DNA of 64,000 nt from Okapia johnstoni (Eukaryota; Chordata; Mammalia; Artiodactyla; Giraffidae). Location of the stretch: contig CM044318.1 of the NCBI GenBank assembly GCA_024291935.2, forward strand, positions 80,858,001 through 80,922,000, in the 5' to 3' direction. Both the position numbers and the translations under genes were made by a program. Numbering within the stretch: the stretch's first letter is position 1; the number at the start of each line of letters is the position of its first letter. A model generated the notes under the pieces. It made no database searches. It was not told the origin of the DNA and saw only the letters and a list, made by a program, of their open reading frames with translations. This document shows, piece by piece, positions 10,552 to 21,800 of this stretch.

Positions 10552-10792
10552 GGTGGACTTCCAGATGGCACTAGTAGTAAAGAACCCACCTCCCAATGCA
10601 GGAGACGTAAGAGACGTGGGTTTGATCCCTAGGTCAGGAAGATTCCCTGGAAGAGGGCATGGTAACCCTTTCCAGAATTCTTGGCTTGGAGAATCCCACG
10701 GACAGAGAAGCCTGGCTGGCTATGGTCCATAGGGTTGCAAAGAGTCAGACAAGACTGAAGTGACTTAGGAGACACATGCAGGCACGCATGTA
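10552..10792 (+). mobile_element. Bov-tA SINE, sense
   Basis: Diverged head (GGACTTCCAGATGGCACTAG) followed by GGGTTTGATCCCTAGGTCAGG, the CTTGGCTTGGAGAATCCCA block and the GCAAAGAGTCAGACAAGACT tail. Confidence 0.85.
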
Positions 10793-11211
10793 CCTGTGGG
10801 ACCCACTGAGCCAAGAGAGTTGAAGTTCAACATGTGAATGATGCATGGCTCATGATGGTCCTGGTAGATTATCCAGATCATTCAGTTCCTGTATCCCAGA
10901 ATCAGGAAGGCAAAAACTACATTTCCCAGAGTCCCTTGCAGGTTGGACTAGGTTCCACCAAACCCGACATGGTGGAAGTGAAATGGAGCAAATGGATGAA
11001 AAGAGGAGAATCTTCTGAGGGAACAGTGGTAGATTTGGTTCTTTGGGGACAGTACTGTCAGTCCCTGTCATCTTAAGAGCCAAGTGATTGGGCATTTCTC
11101 AGAGCAGCATAGCTCTCTGCTGTGAGGTGCTTGAGCTTGGTTTCCCAGTCCCCTTGGAAATCTGTAAGCTCCTTAATGCCCTGTGTGAACATCGTCTGCA
11201 ACTAAGAACCA
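10793..11211. other. Intergenic DNA without a gene
   Basis: Contains the phrase CTACATTTCCCAGAGTCCCTT at 10917-10937, a loose ZNF143-like match that also occurs in old repeats. No gene recognised. Confidence 0.4.
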
Positions 11212-11420
11212 TGAAAGTGAAAAGTGAAAGTGAAAGTCACTCAGTCGTGTGGGACTCTTTGGGACCCCGTGGACTGTATAGTCCATGGGATTCTCCAGGC
11301 CAGAATACTGGAGTGGGTAGCCTTTCCCTTCTCCAGGGGATCTTCCCAACCCAGGGACTGAACCCAAGTCTCCTGCATTGCAGGCAGATTCTTTACCAAC
11401 TGAGCTATGAGGGAAGCCCA
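11212..11420 (-). mobile_element. Bov-tA SINE, antisense
   Basis: Begins with a GTGAAAGTGAAAGTCACTCAG tail and ends GAGCTATGAGGGAAGCCC, the reverse complement of the tRNA-like head. Near full length. Confidence 0.9.
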
Positions 11421-11894
11421 AGGTCTCATATTCATTTCTCCCTCAATCAGAATGTGAATTCCCAAAGAGCAGGAAGGATATTCCCATTTCTCCTGTAAGG
11501 TCAGCAGACTACAGTTTTCCCAATAAACTCACCAACATGACATGCACAATTCATTGAACTGGGTTCAAGTTCTAATATTCTGATGAATTCTTCATCCTCT
11601 CTATGACTCGAGAGACTGAAACAAAGGGGCCATCCTAATATGGTCTTCTTTTGAAAGCTTAAAGCTAACTCAGGCCAAGAGAAGTCAAATTTAAAGAGTC
11701 AGAGGGGTGGTCAAGGAAACTCTTTCCCCTTTCTCTCAACTTTTATTTACTATAAAAATGCTGTAACATTAAATAGAATATAAAAATTCATCCAAAGATC
11801 TCACTGGGCAAACACGTTGCAATATTCCCATTTCCCTTTCAGCCTTATTCCTGTGCATCCTTATTTTTGCAGGCAGGGCTCTACATTCAGTATT
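11421..11894. other. AT-rich intergenic DNA without a gene
   Basis: AT-rich with old-repeat texture around 11740-11900. No supported feature. Confidence 0.4.
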
Positions 11895-12128
11895 TTGTTT
11901 TTTTTTAATTAATTAATTTGTTAATTTGGCTGTGTTGGATCTTAGTTGCAGCATGTGAGATCTTCATCGTGTCAGGAAAGATCCTTCCGCAGGGCACAGA
12001 GAGGGGCTGCACAAACTCTCATCGTGGTAAACCAGCAAGTGGGAATCTTAGCTCCCCAACCAGATCTTGAACCTGTGTTCCCTGCCTCGAAAGGCAGATT
12101 ATTTACCGCTGGGCTACCAAGAAGTCCC
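11895..12128 (-). mobile_element. CHR-type SINE, antisense
   Basis: T-rich start, TTTGGCTGTGTTGGATCTTAG, then ACCAGATCTTGAACCTG and GAAGTCCC at the end: the reverse complement of a tRNA-derived SINE. It is the last repeat before the LHPP CpG island. Confidence 0.8.
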
Positions 12129-12485
12129 TACATTCAGTTTTGCATTCTGCTTTTTCATAAAATGTTGTAACACAAGGATAGTCCATGTTGTAACCTAGTC
12201 TTCCTTTTTGATGGCACAGTATTTCTTTCAGCAGCCATCTTACTTCTTGAGCATTTCTGGTCCCTGTCTTCCAGCTTGTTTTGGCATCACATCACAGCTT
12301 TTTGTTAACTTTTATATAGGTGCCTCCTTGTTGTCCCAGCTTGCCTTGCTCTAATTCTCGGGGGGGTTGGCTACTTCCCCGGGGGGTTTGTTTTCCGGCT
12401 CTTCCTGACCTTTGTCCACGGATCTCCAGTCAAAAGGCTCTCATTTTGGGGAGTGGGGAGGAAGCGCACCTGTCTTCCGGGCTTT

Positions 12486-12590
12486 GCACCGCCTCGCCCC
12501 GCCCCTCCAGCCCTAGCCCCGCCCCGCCCCGCCCCGCCCCTCCAGCCTCTCCCCGCCCCTCCAGCCCCAGCCCCGCCCCGCCCCGCGGGG
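12486..12590. promoter_or_regulatory. LHPP: GC-box (Sp1/KLF-type) array
   Basis: Repeated CCCCGCCCC cores, at least eight, arranged as runs separated by CTCCAGCC spacers. The array ends about 100 bp upstream of the LHPP start codon. Sp1/KLF binding is the established reading of such boxes; occupancy is inference. Length may be polymorphic because the array is tandem. Confidence 0.75.
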
Positions 12591-12596
12591 ACTGGG

Positions 12597-12616
12597 ACTA
12601 CACTTCCCAGGAGCCC
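12597..12616 (+). promoter_or_regulatory. LHPP: ZNF143/THAP11 (SBS-type) motif
   Basis: ACTACACTTCCCAGGAGCCC closely fits the ZNF143 long motif (ACTACAATTCCCAG followed by a GC-rich end), with one change in the core. It sits 78 bp upstream of the ATG in a TATA-less CpG island, the usual setting of this motif near transcription starts. This places the start site probably at or just downstream of it. Confidence 0.6.
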
Positions 12617-12693
12617 TTGGGCGGCCTGCGCGGCCGCAGCGTCCAGCCGCCGGTTGGGACGCGGGGGCCCGAGCTCCAGCGGGGCGGGGCGCG

Positions 12694-12818
12694 ATGGCCG
12701 CGTGGGGCGAGCGGCTAGCCGGCGTGCGTGGGGTGCTGCTGGACATCTCGGGCGTGTTATACGACGGTGGTGAGGGCGGCGGCGCGGCGATCGCCGGCTC
12801 CGTGGAGGCGGTGGCGAG
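12694..12818 (+). CDS. LHPP: LHPP exon 1 (residues 1-41 plus two bases of 42)
   Basis: The start ATG has G at -3 and G at +4, a strong Kozak context, and is the only start giving the family N-terminus ([10 protein letters not shown], human MAPWGKRLAG). It encodes the nucleophile loop [12 protein letters not shown]. Asp17 is the catalytic nucleophile, and the +2 position is Ser, as in human LHPP, where most HAD phosphatases have Asp. A glycine-rich stretch (GGEGGGAA) follows. The donor is GAG|gtgagt, a strong site. Lies inside the CpG island. Confidence 0.97.
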
Positions 12819-15800
12819 GTGAGTGGGCCGCGCTGGGCGCCGCGCGCTGCGCTCTGCCGGGTCCCTTGGGCCGCGCGCCGCGGGCCGCGGGCCGGGAGCG
12901 GGCGGGGGATGGGGCGGGGCTGCTGCTGCTGCTCTGGCCCCGCCCCGCGGGGCAGGCGGAGGGCCGGCCCCCGCGACCCAGGCCCCCACTGCCCCGCCCT
13001 GGAGAACCCTGAGGCATTTCGGGTTGCGCTAGGGGTCCGGCACCCCTGGGCGATCGTGGGGCTCTGCTGGTTAGAGTTGCGCCACTGCCCAGCAGGGCAT
13101 CCCCTTGCTGCTTGCTGCTGAGTCTTTGGAATGGCGCTAGTCTGAGTTAGGATATGCTGTTAAGTGTTCAGTCCACACCGGATTTCAAAGACTTAGTGTT
13201 CAGTCCAGTCGCTCAGTCGTGTCCGACTCTTTGCGACCCCATGGAATGAAGCACGGCCAGGCCTCCCTTGTTCATCTCCAACTCCCGGAGTTTACTCAAA
13301 CTCATGTCCATTGAGTTGGTGATGCCATCCAACTATCTCATCCTATGTCGTCCCCTTCTCCTCCTGCCTTCAATCTTTCCCAGCATTAGGGTCTTTTCCA
13401 ATGAGTCAGTTCTTCACATTAGGTGGCCAAAGTATTGGAGTTTCAGCTGCAACATCAGTCCTTCCAATGAATATTCAGGACTGATTTCCTTTAGGATGGA
13501 CTGATTGGATCTCCTTGCAGTCCAAGGGACTCTCAAGAATCTTCTCCAGCACCACAGTTCAAAAGCATCAATTCTTCCGCGCTCAGCTTTCTTTATAGTC
13601 CAGCTCTCACATCCATACATGACTACTCGAAAAACCATAGCCTTGACCAGACGGACCTTTGTTGACAAAGTAATGTCTCTGCTTTTTAACATGGTGTCTA
13701 GGTTGGTCATAACTTTCCTTCCAAGGAGTAAGTGTCTTTTAATTTCATGGCTGCAGTCACCATCTGCAGTGATTTTGGAGTCCCCCAAAATAAAGCCTGT
13801 CATGGTTTCCATTGTTTCCCCATCTATTTGCCATGAAGTGATGGGACTGGATGCCATGATCTTAGTTTTCTGAATGTTGAGTTTTAAGCCAGCTTTTTCA
13901 CTCTTCTCTTTTACTTTCATCAAGAGGCTCTTTAGTTCTTCTTCGCTTTCTGCGGTAAGTGTGGTGTCATCTGCATATCTGATGTTATTGATATCTCTTC
14001 TGGCAATCTTGATTCCAGCTTGTGCTTCATCCAGCCCAGCATTTGCCATGATATACTCTGCATATAAATGAGAAAAAGACTTAGTGAGAAAAACGTAAAA
14101 AGTTCATTATATTGTTTTGTATTGGTTGCATATTTGAAATGATAGTAATTTGAATATGATAGGTTAAGTAAAATATATTTAATTCCACTTGCTTCTTTTG
14201 ATCTTTGTTATTGTGGTTACCAGAAAACTTGAAATTGCATTTATGGCTGGCATTATGATTCAATTGGACTGCATTGACCGTCTGCTTAGATGGTAGGAGG
14301 GCATCTTGCCCATTAGTCTTGTGCGCCGAGGACAGTGCCAGGACTTCTGGTGGCACCACTGGACGGTAATTGCCATTGGCATCTCAGAACCAGAAAGTAA
14401 GACGGTCCATCGGGGTGAGGGAAGGAGGAAGTGCCTTCCAGCTGAGGGGGACAGTGGCTACAAAACCTGAAGAAGAGAGCTTGGCAGGTTCTCTTTCGCA
14501 GAAATGAAGAACGAGCAAGGACCGGTGAATGGCAGAGCCTGGCTGCAGCAGGCCTTGAGAGTCAGGCAGAGCTGTTTGGATTCCATCCTGAGTGCAGGGA
14601 AAAGTCACTGAAGATTTTTGGCAAGAGTGTCATGGGATCTGATTTATGTTTTAAAGAAATTAAAATATAAAAAGTGAAAGTATATAAGTATCAGGTTCCC
14701 TGGTGGCTCAGATGGTGAAGAATCTGCCTGCAGTGTAGGAGACCCGGCTTCAATCCCTGGGTCAGGACGATACCCTGGAGAAGGAAATGGCAACCAATTC
14801 TGACATTTTTGCCTGGCAGACTACAGGCAGATCCTGGCAGGCTACAGACCACGGGGTTGCAAAGAGTCGGACCCCACTGAGCAACTAACAGTTTAGTTTT
14901 ATACAAGTACCAAATGAAAACAGGAGAGATTCCCTTTGAAATCTTGGCACGAGGGAAGACCTTTCTAGCTCCACCTCAAAATCTAGACTCTTGTCTTACA
15001 TTGCTTGTGGAAGATGCATTTGGCGTTATCTATTAGCATCTGCCTCGTACAATGAGAAATGACATAGGTTGGGAGGTTGTTTGTGGCAGTGCCTTGTGAG
15101 ATAGCAAAAGACTAGAAACATCTAAACTGTCCATCACAAGGGGAGCGTTACAGTCTCAGTCTGTCAGTGAAGTTCTGTGCTGTATAAAGAATGAACACCC
15201 TGCCATGTAGGTGTCCCACGTAGATGGGACGTGCTCTGTGCTGTCTTTTGGGTGGAAAAGGTAGGAATGCAAGCATGTATTCCTGCTGGTTGTTTGCATA
15301 AAACTGGAGGGAAGAGCTGGGGCAGGGGGGCAAGGGCTGGGGAGAACTGGGTGGTTGCGGGAAGGGGTGGGAGCAAGACTCTTCCCTGGCTAACTTGGTA
15401 TATAAACATTTTTACACGTTTTTGAACCATGTGGATGTATTTTTCCTGTTCAGGATACCAAAATACGAGTATTTTGTGAATTTTGTCCTAATAAAGCTAG
15501 AAAAAATGCCACATTCCACCCCCCCACCCCAGCTATTGTAAGAAGATCTCTGGCTACAAAGTGTAGAAATAGCTGTCAGTGGCGCAGATGGCAGGGCTCC
15601 AGAGGAAGCGGGAGCAGCCAGCTGGGAGATCCGCATGTGGTCCAGGGAGACACGATGGGGTGTGGGCTAGTGGGTGGCGATGAAGAGAAGGGTGGTGAAC
15701 TCAAGAGACATTTTGGGAGCAGGACCAATGGGACCTTGGACCAGTGGATGTATGGGATATCGTGGGGTCCAGGGAGAAGATGAAGTGGAGATTGGCTCTG

Positions 15801-18800
15801 GTGTTGGACTGCAGCACCTGATGGGATGGAGAGGGGCCAGAGCGGGCTGCAGGCAGGTGCCATGACAGCTCTTGACGCAATGCCTGGCTCACGATAGACC
15901 CCAGGAGTGTGCCATTTAAATCTCACTTCCCACATTCATATAGGAATTCCTGTTGTATGTGCTTTTAATTATTTTAAAATCTGGGCCACTTAAAAGCATC
16001 TTTACATTAAAGTAAAATATTCATCTCTTCTCCTGAGGGGGTGTAGTTTCCCATTTTCAGTTATTTTCAATGGCACTGACACGAACATTCTAGAACATGT
16101 CTTTGGTGAATTCATGGATGCGTTTCTGCTGGGTACAGACCCAGGGGTGGAATTGCCGATCCTGAGATAGGCCTGTATTCGTTGCTAGAAGATGCTGTCA
16201 GGTCATTTCCCAAAGTGGTGTATGTCAGAGTCCCCGTGGCTCCACTTCTTACAAACACGTGGATTTGTGAGTCCTTGGCATCTTCGCAAGGTTGTTTTTG
16301 CTTCTAGAAACCTGAGACGTAAAGGAGGTCAAGGATGTGGACAGAGCCTCAGTCCCATCTGTCCGCTTCTGCAGAGCAGCACCTAGTGGCGTCAGCAATG
16401 GCTTTGGAGGAGGTCGGGCTGATTGTGAGCCCTTGCTTTCCAGTCAGTAGCATGGGTCTGGGGTGCACCCTTCCTGGGCCAGTGTGGCTCCAGGGATCCC
16501 TCAGGGAGCAGTTCCTCTGTGCTGGGCATCCATGTCCCTGTCGCCCCGTCCCCCACTGCTGGGAGGGGGCTGTTATCTCCCTCCATCAGCTGAAGCCACT
16601 GCGGCTCAGGGCTTGCTAGGTCCTCTGGGATGGCCCTGGGATCATGGGAACGTAGGTCTGCCCCACTCTTACCCTCTGTGCTGGACCTGAGCATAGAGTC
16701 CTTTGAGGGAGACACAGGTATTGAAAAAGGGTGGGGTCTCCTCTCTAGCAGCCTCCCTGGGTGATGCTCCCCCGACACACTGTCCCACAGTCTGCCCACA
16801 CCCCCGGGTGTGACTCTAAGGAGGGTGATCCCTGCTCCATTAACCACGGAGGGTTTGGACTGGTGTCCCCGCCGACAGACCCCCGGGAGGTTTCTGTCTT
16901 AAAGGAAAGGAAAGTGAAGTCGCACAGTCATGTCTGACTCTTTGCAACCCCATGGACTATAGCCTGCCAGGTTCCTTCGTCCATGGGATTTTCCAGGCAG
17001 GAGTACTGGAGTGGGTTGCCATTTCTTCTCCAGGGGATCTTCCCGACCCAGGGATTGAACCCAGGTCTCCCACATTGCAGGCAGATGCTTTACTGTCTGA
17101 GCCACCAGGGAAGCCTCCTTTTGTCTTGGTCTGCTTTAATTCAACTGAGTTATTTAACTGGAGTGTCTCTGGTAGCAACAACACTGTATCAGTCTCGCAG
17201 CCATATAATAGCAGGCTATACCAATAGTCCTCAAATGCATCCCAGCTGAGAGAGGGGAGACGTGCCTTCCCCATAGAGCGCGGGATTGTTTCCGGTGATT
17301 GACCATCATGCTGCCCAGGGGCCTGGAGGATGAGGCCTGGAGATCTGAACCACCCTGGGGCTCCCTGGCATAGGACCACACCACGTCCCCACAGCTCTTC
17401 CCCAAACACCAGGGCCTTCCCCAGGGACCTGTGTGGCCCCTTCTCTCGCTCCGCCATGCTCCCAGTTACACAGGACTTTGGGTGGATTTTCCCCTGACCA
17501 GCCCCTTAGCAGCCCAGCATCCACAGAACCTGGGCACCCCCCACACACTGCAGCACCCTCTGGCTCGAGATCCTTTTCTCTCTAAAGACCAGGCCCCTCC
17601 ACTCAGGCCCAGGCCTCCCATGGCCAGCTGGTCACACTCAGGCCCAAGGGAGCGGTCCCCACCCTCCTATGGGGGCGGCTGGAGCCCCGCGTCCAGACCC
17701 TCCTGGCAGCGAGTGTGTGTGGGCCACCTCCCCAGGAAAACCTGCCTGCTCCTGGAGTGTCCCTGGGGATGTCAGACTTGGGGACATTCTTTCCCTCTTG
17801 TAGTGGCTGAGCCAAGAACAGGCTCTCCTCGTGGGTGGGCCCTGCCTTGCTGGCCTCGGGGCATCACTTTTTGTAGTTGTTTTGCAGCCACACCCTGCCC
17901 TCTCTGGGCTCCTTGATATGCGAGGCTGGCTTTGAAGTCGTGGGGAGCTCAGAGGAAGTTCCTGGGGTGAGAACAGAACCGCAGTGATGATGGGGTCCCC
18001 GGGACCCTGGGGGTGTTTGCCTCCATGATGGCTCCTCAGCGCCGTGGGTGCCCAAACAGCACCTTCTGTTCTGGAAACCCCGGAGCAGGGGAGGCAACTC
18101 GCCACTCCTCTTCCTAGCTGTCCGTGGTGACAGGTGTCCTCCGCTTTTGAAAAAGTTCCCACCTTTTGGGGGACACAGAGCACATGGGGAGTATCAGCTC
18201 TGCTTTTAAGATGCTGTTGTTGTTTAGTCGCTAAGTCGTGTCCGACTCTTTGCATCCCCATGGACTTTAGCCTGCCAGGCTCCTCTGTCCGTGAGATTCT
18301 CCAGGCAAGAATACTGGAGTGGGTTGCCATGGGTTGGAACCTGAGTCTCCTGCATTGGCAAGCAGATTCTTTAACACTGAGCCACCAGGAAAGTCCTTTT
18401 AAGACAATATGGGCCACAATAATAGCATCACCAGTGATAGATGGGAGGCCTGCGATGTCCCAGCAGGATGTTTGACCACACAAGCTACCTTCACAACCAG
18501 CCTGTTTCAAACCAGAAGCTGAGGCTCAGAGAGATTCAGAAACTGGCACAAATGGAAAAAGTCATTGAACTGGGGTTGCCTCCTTTGCACCCCTGAAGCC
18601 CTGTCCACCTGACTCCAAGCCCCAGTTTTCCCCACAGTACTTCATGGCTTCTCATCAAACATGCACTTGTTCATTTCTTCGTTCACATATTTGTCAAGTG
18701 CTTTTGGTGGCTCAGCTGGTAAAGAATCCGCCTGCAATGCGGGAGATGTGAGTTCGATCCCTGGGTGGGGAAGATCAGTATTCTGGCCTGGAGAATTCCA

Positions 18801-21800
18801 TGGACTGTATAGTCCATGGGGTCACAAAGAGTCAGACACGACTGAGCGGCTTTCACTTCTCACTTTTCTTTATACTAGATCATGGCATCCGGTCCCATCA
18901 CTTCATGGCAAATAGATGGGGAAACAGTGGAAACGGTGGCTGACTTTATTTTGGGGGGCTCAAAAATCACTGCAGATGGTGATTGCAGCCATGAAATTAA
19001 AAGACACTCCTTGCAAGGAAAGTTATGACCAACCTAGACACCATGTTAAAAAGCAGTGACATTACTTTGTCAACAAAGGTCCGTCTGGTCAAGGCTATGG
19101 TTTTTCGAGTAGTCATGTATGGATGTGAGAGCTGGACTATAAAGAAAGCTGAGTGCGGAAGAATTGACGCTTTTGAACTGTGGTGTTGGAGAAGACTCTG
19201 GAGAGTCCCTTGGACTGCAAGGAGATCCAACCAGTCCATCCTAAAGGAGATCAGTCCTGGGTGTTCATTGGAAGGACTGATGTTGAAGCTGAAACTCCAA
19301 TACTTTGGGCACCTGATGTGAAGAGCTGACTCATTTGAAAAGACCCTAATGCTGGGAAGGATTGGGGGCAGGAGGAGAAGGGGACGACAGAGGATGAGAT
19401 GGTTGGATGGCATCACCAACTCAATGGACGTGGGTTTGGGTGGTCTTAGGGAGTTGGTGATGGACAGGGAGGCCTGGCGTGCTGAGGTTCATGGGGTTGC
19501 AAAGAGTCGGACATGACTGAGCGACTGAACTGAACTGAACTGAGGCTTCCCTGGTGGCTCAGATGGTAAAGAATCCACCTGCAGATGCAGGAGACCCGGG
19601 TTTGATCCCTGGGTCGGGAAAATCCCCTGGAGAAGAGAAAGGCTACCCACTCCAGTATTCTTGCCTGGAGAATTCCATGGACAGCCCATCGGGTCACAAA
19701 GAGTCAGATGCACCTGAGGGACCCACACTTTCACTTTCACGTTCTTTCATGCTAGAAACACACCTGGAGGCACTGGGACAGGGGCAGTGAGTAGGGCAGA
19801 TGGAAGTTCCTGCCCCTGGGTGGGCTGATCGTCGAGTCTGGGGAGAGCAGCGTAAACAGCGTCCAGAAGGTGAGTGTTGCAGAGAAAGAGACTGAACCGC
19901 CAGGGAGATGGGAGCCGAGGTAGGGGAGCCCAGCCACTTGGAACCGGTGACGTGTAAGCCGGGCTCTGGACCTGTCCTCTGGGACAGTAGTGTCCCAGAT
20001 GGGAGAGCAGGGGGTCCAGGCCTCCTGGAGCCGCCCGGTGGGCCAGGTGGGGCCCGCTTACGCTCTGGGGCTTGTGGTGGGCGTGGTCCCGGGACATCTG
20101 TAACCGGCCTAGGTCCCCGCAGCAGGCCCTTTATTGGAGTCCATTCTTGGGCAGTTGGGCTCCCCGAGGGGAGCCATTCAGAGGCAGGGCGTGGCACAGC
20201 AGGGGCTCCTCCGCACAAAGGGAGCACTGGAGGCATCTGCATGTGAAAGGCGGGGAGGGGGGCATTTACTGCATCCTGTCTCAGGCACTAAAGCACAGCT
20301 GTGGGGCCCCCCAAGGCCCAGCCTTTTCTTGGCGGCGGAAGGAAGCAGGGCCTGCCTTGGCCGGGCAGCCTCATAAAGCAATTGCCACCCGGGACTCACA
20401 GACCCGCGACCGGTTCTTCCAAATGTGCACACAAGCCCTGCGACCCTGGTGAAAGTCAGGCCCCTCCCCGCAGGCCTTAGCACCCAAGGATCAGCGCCAG
20501 GGGGCTTGTCTGAAGCTTGGCTTCCTTGATGGTCAGCACTGCCCTCCCCCTCCCCCGCTCCATCAGACCCCATGGACACAGCCAACCAGAAGTGGCCCCC
20601 TGTGTCCCCTCCCCCATCCCCCAAGTGTGGCCCAGCGCCTGCTGGAGGGGCTCTTGAGGCTCTCAGAAGAGACGGGCCGCTTGTTCTGAGTTCATTTACG
20701 TGCGAAACAGCTCTGCTGAGTCAGCCTGGACCTTGGACAAGGGGCGTTTGTCCGGAATGCCCCGTCGCCATGCTGCTGATGTCATGGGCTGACTTCAGAG
20801 CTAGGGCCCCTGGGTGCGAGCGCACAGCGCTCTCCCTCCCAGGCCCAATGCTTGTTGCATAACATCTACAGTTTAATCTTAACAAGCCAGAGGTGCTTCC
20901 TTCTCGTGAACAGCCCCACTCTACCTGAGTGGAGTCGGGGGGCTGGGACCTGCTCAGAGGGCAGGGGTCAGTACCCCTGCCGGGGCAGGTGCCGCCCCCC
21001 CCCCTCCCCCCCGAGGAGGTAGGAGTTGGCTCTGGCGGGCGGGGACCTGGATCTGAGTTCCAGCCCAGCGCTGTGGCTATAATGTGGTCTCCAGCAAGTT
21101 CCTTAGGCTTTCTGTGCGTCCGTTTCATCTCCTGGAAGCTGTTGTAACTGCCCTTGGGGCTGTCCATCTAGGTTTCTTGGGGAAGTCTGGCGGGACAGCC
21201 AGCCCCGGTTCACCCCCGGCTCCCTTCGCTGGTTGAACTTTGCCCTCTTTCTTATCGCTTGCCGCAGTTCACCTGCTGTCTCCATCTGCTGTCCCAGGTG
21301 CCCTGAACATCTGGCTTCCTGTCCAGTTGTCTGCCTTGAGGGCCTGAACGTCCCCACCACCCAGCCCTGGGCCTGCCAGAGGTGTGGTTGTCTTTGTTAC
21401 CACCGTCGTCATTCACTGAGCATTTGCAATGTGCTTCAGAGCAGTCCTGTCAAGTAGCTTCTGCTAGTGCTCCATTTTACAGAGGTGGAAACTGAGGTTG
21501 GAGAGGGTTAGGTGACAAGCCTTGGTCTCACACAGGGACGAGGTGGTTGAGGTGCTGTGTGTGTGTCTGCTTCCCGAGCTGAGGCCCCCTTACCCCAAGA
21601 ATACCCAGCCTCTGTCCCCTGCTGTGCTCAGCCCGTGACCAGCCGGTAACCACATCAGGGGAGAACTGACTGGCGGCTGACCTTCCAAGGCTGGGGAGTG
21701 GTCCACAGACCCCTTGGCTCCTGAAAATGTGTCCTTTAAGTGCCTCGTGTCTCTCTGGGCCTCGTTCTCCCCCTCTGTGAAAGGAACCACTAGACTGGAC

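Larger units (their letters stand above)
12450..13020. promoter_or_regulatory. LHPP: CpG island over LHPP promoter and exon 1
   Basis: Very high G+C with dense CG dinucleotides, in sharp contrast to the AT-richer flanks. It covers the GC-box array, the proximal promoter, exon 1 and the first about 200 bp of intron 1. No TATA box is evident, so a broad housekeeping-type promoter is likely. The tight open frames here come from GC-rich low-complexity sequence, not genes. Confidence 0.9.

Noticed and set aside
10917..10937. Second ZNF143-like phrase upstream of LHPP
   Set aside because: Poor match in the 3' half, no CpG island around it, and such phrases occur in old repeats.
12453..13032. Several long Pro/Arg/Ala-rich frames on both strands in the CpG island
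   Set aside because: Produced by GC-box repeats and high G+C; only the LHPP exon 1 frame has family support.
13414..14049. 211-codon minus-strand frame with a YADD motif as a possible host gene
   Set aside because: It is the reverse-transcriptase C-terminus of a truncated BovB LINE with its own target duplication.
17638..18510. 290-codon minus-strand frame
   Set aside because: Its middle part is translated Bov-tA SINE and the rest is GC-rich intron with no recognisable domain.
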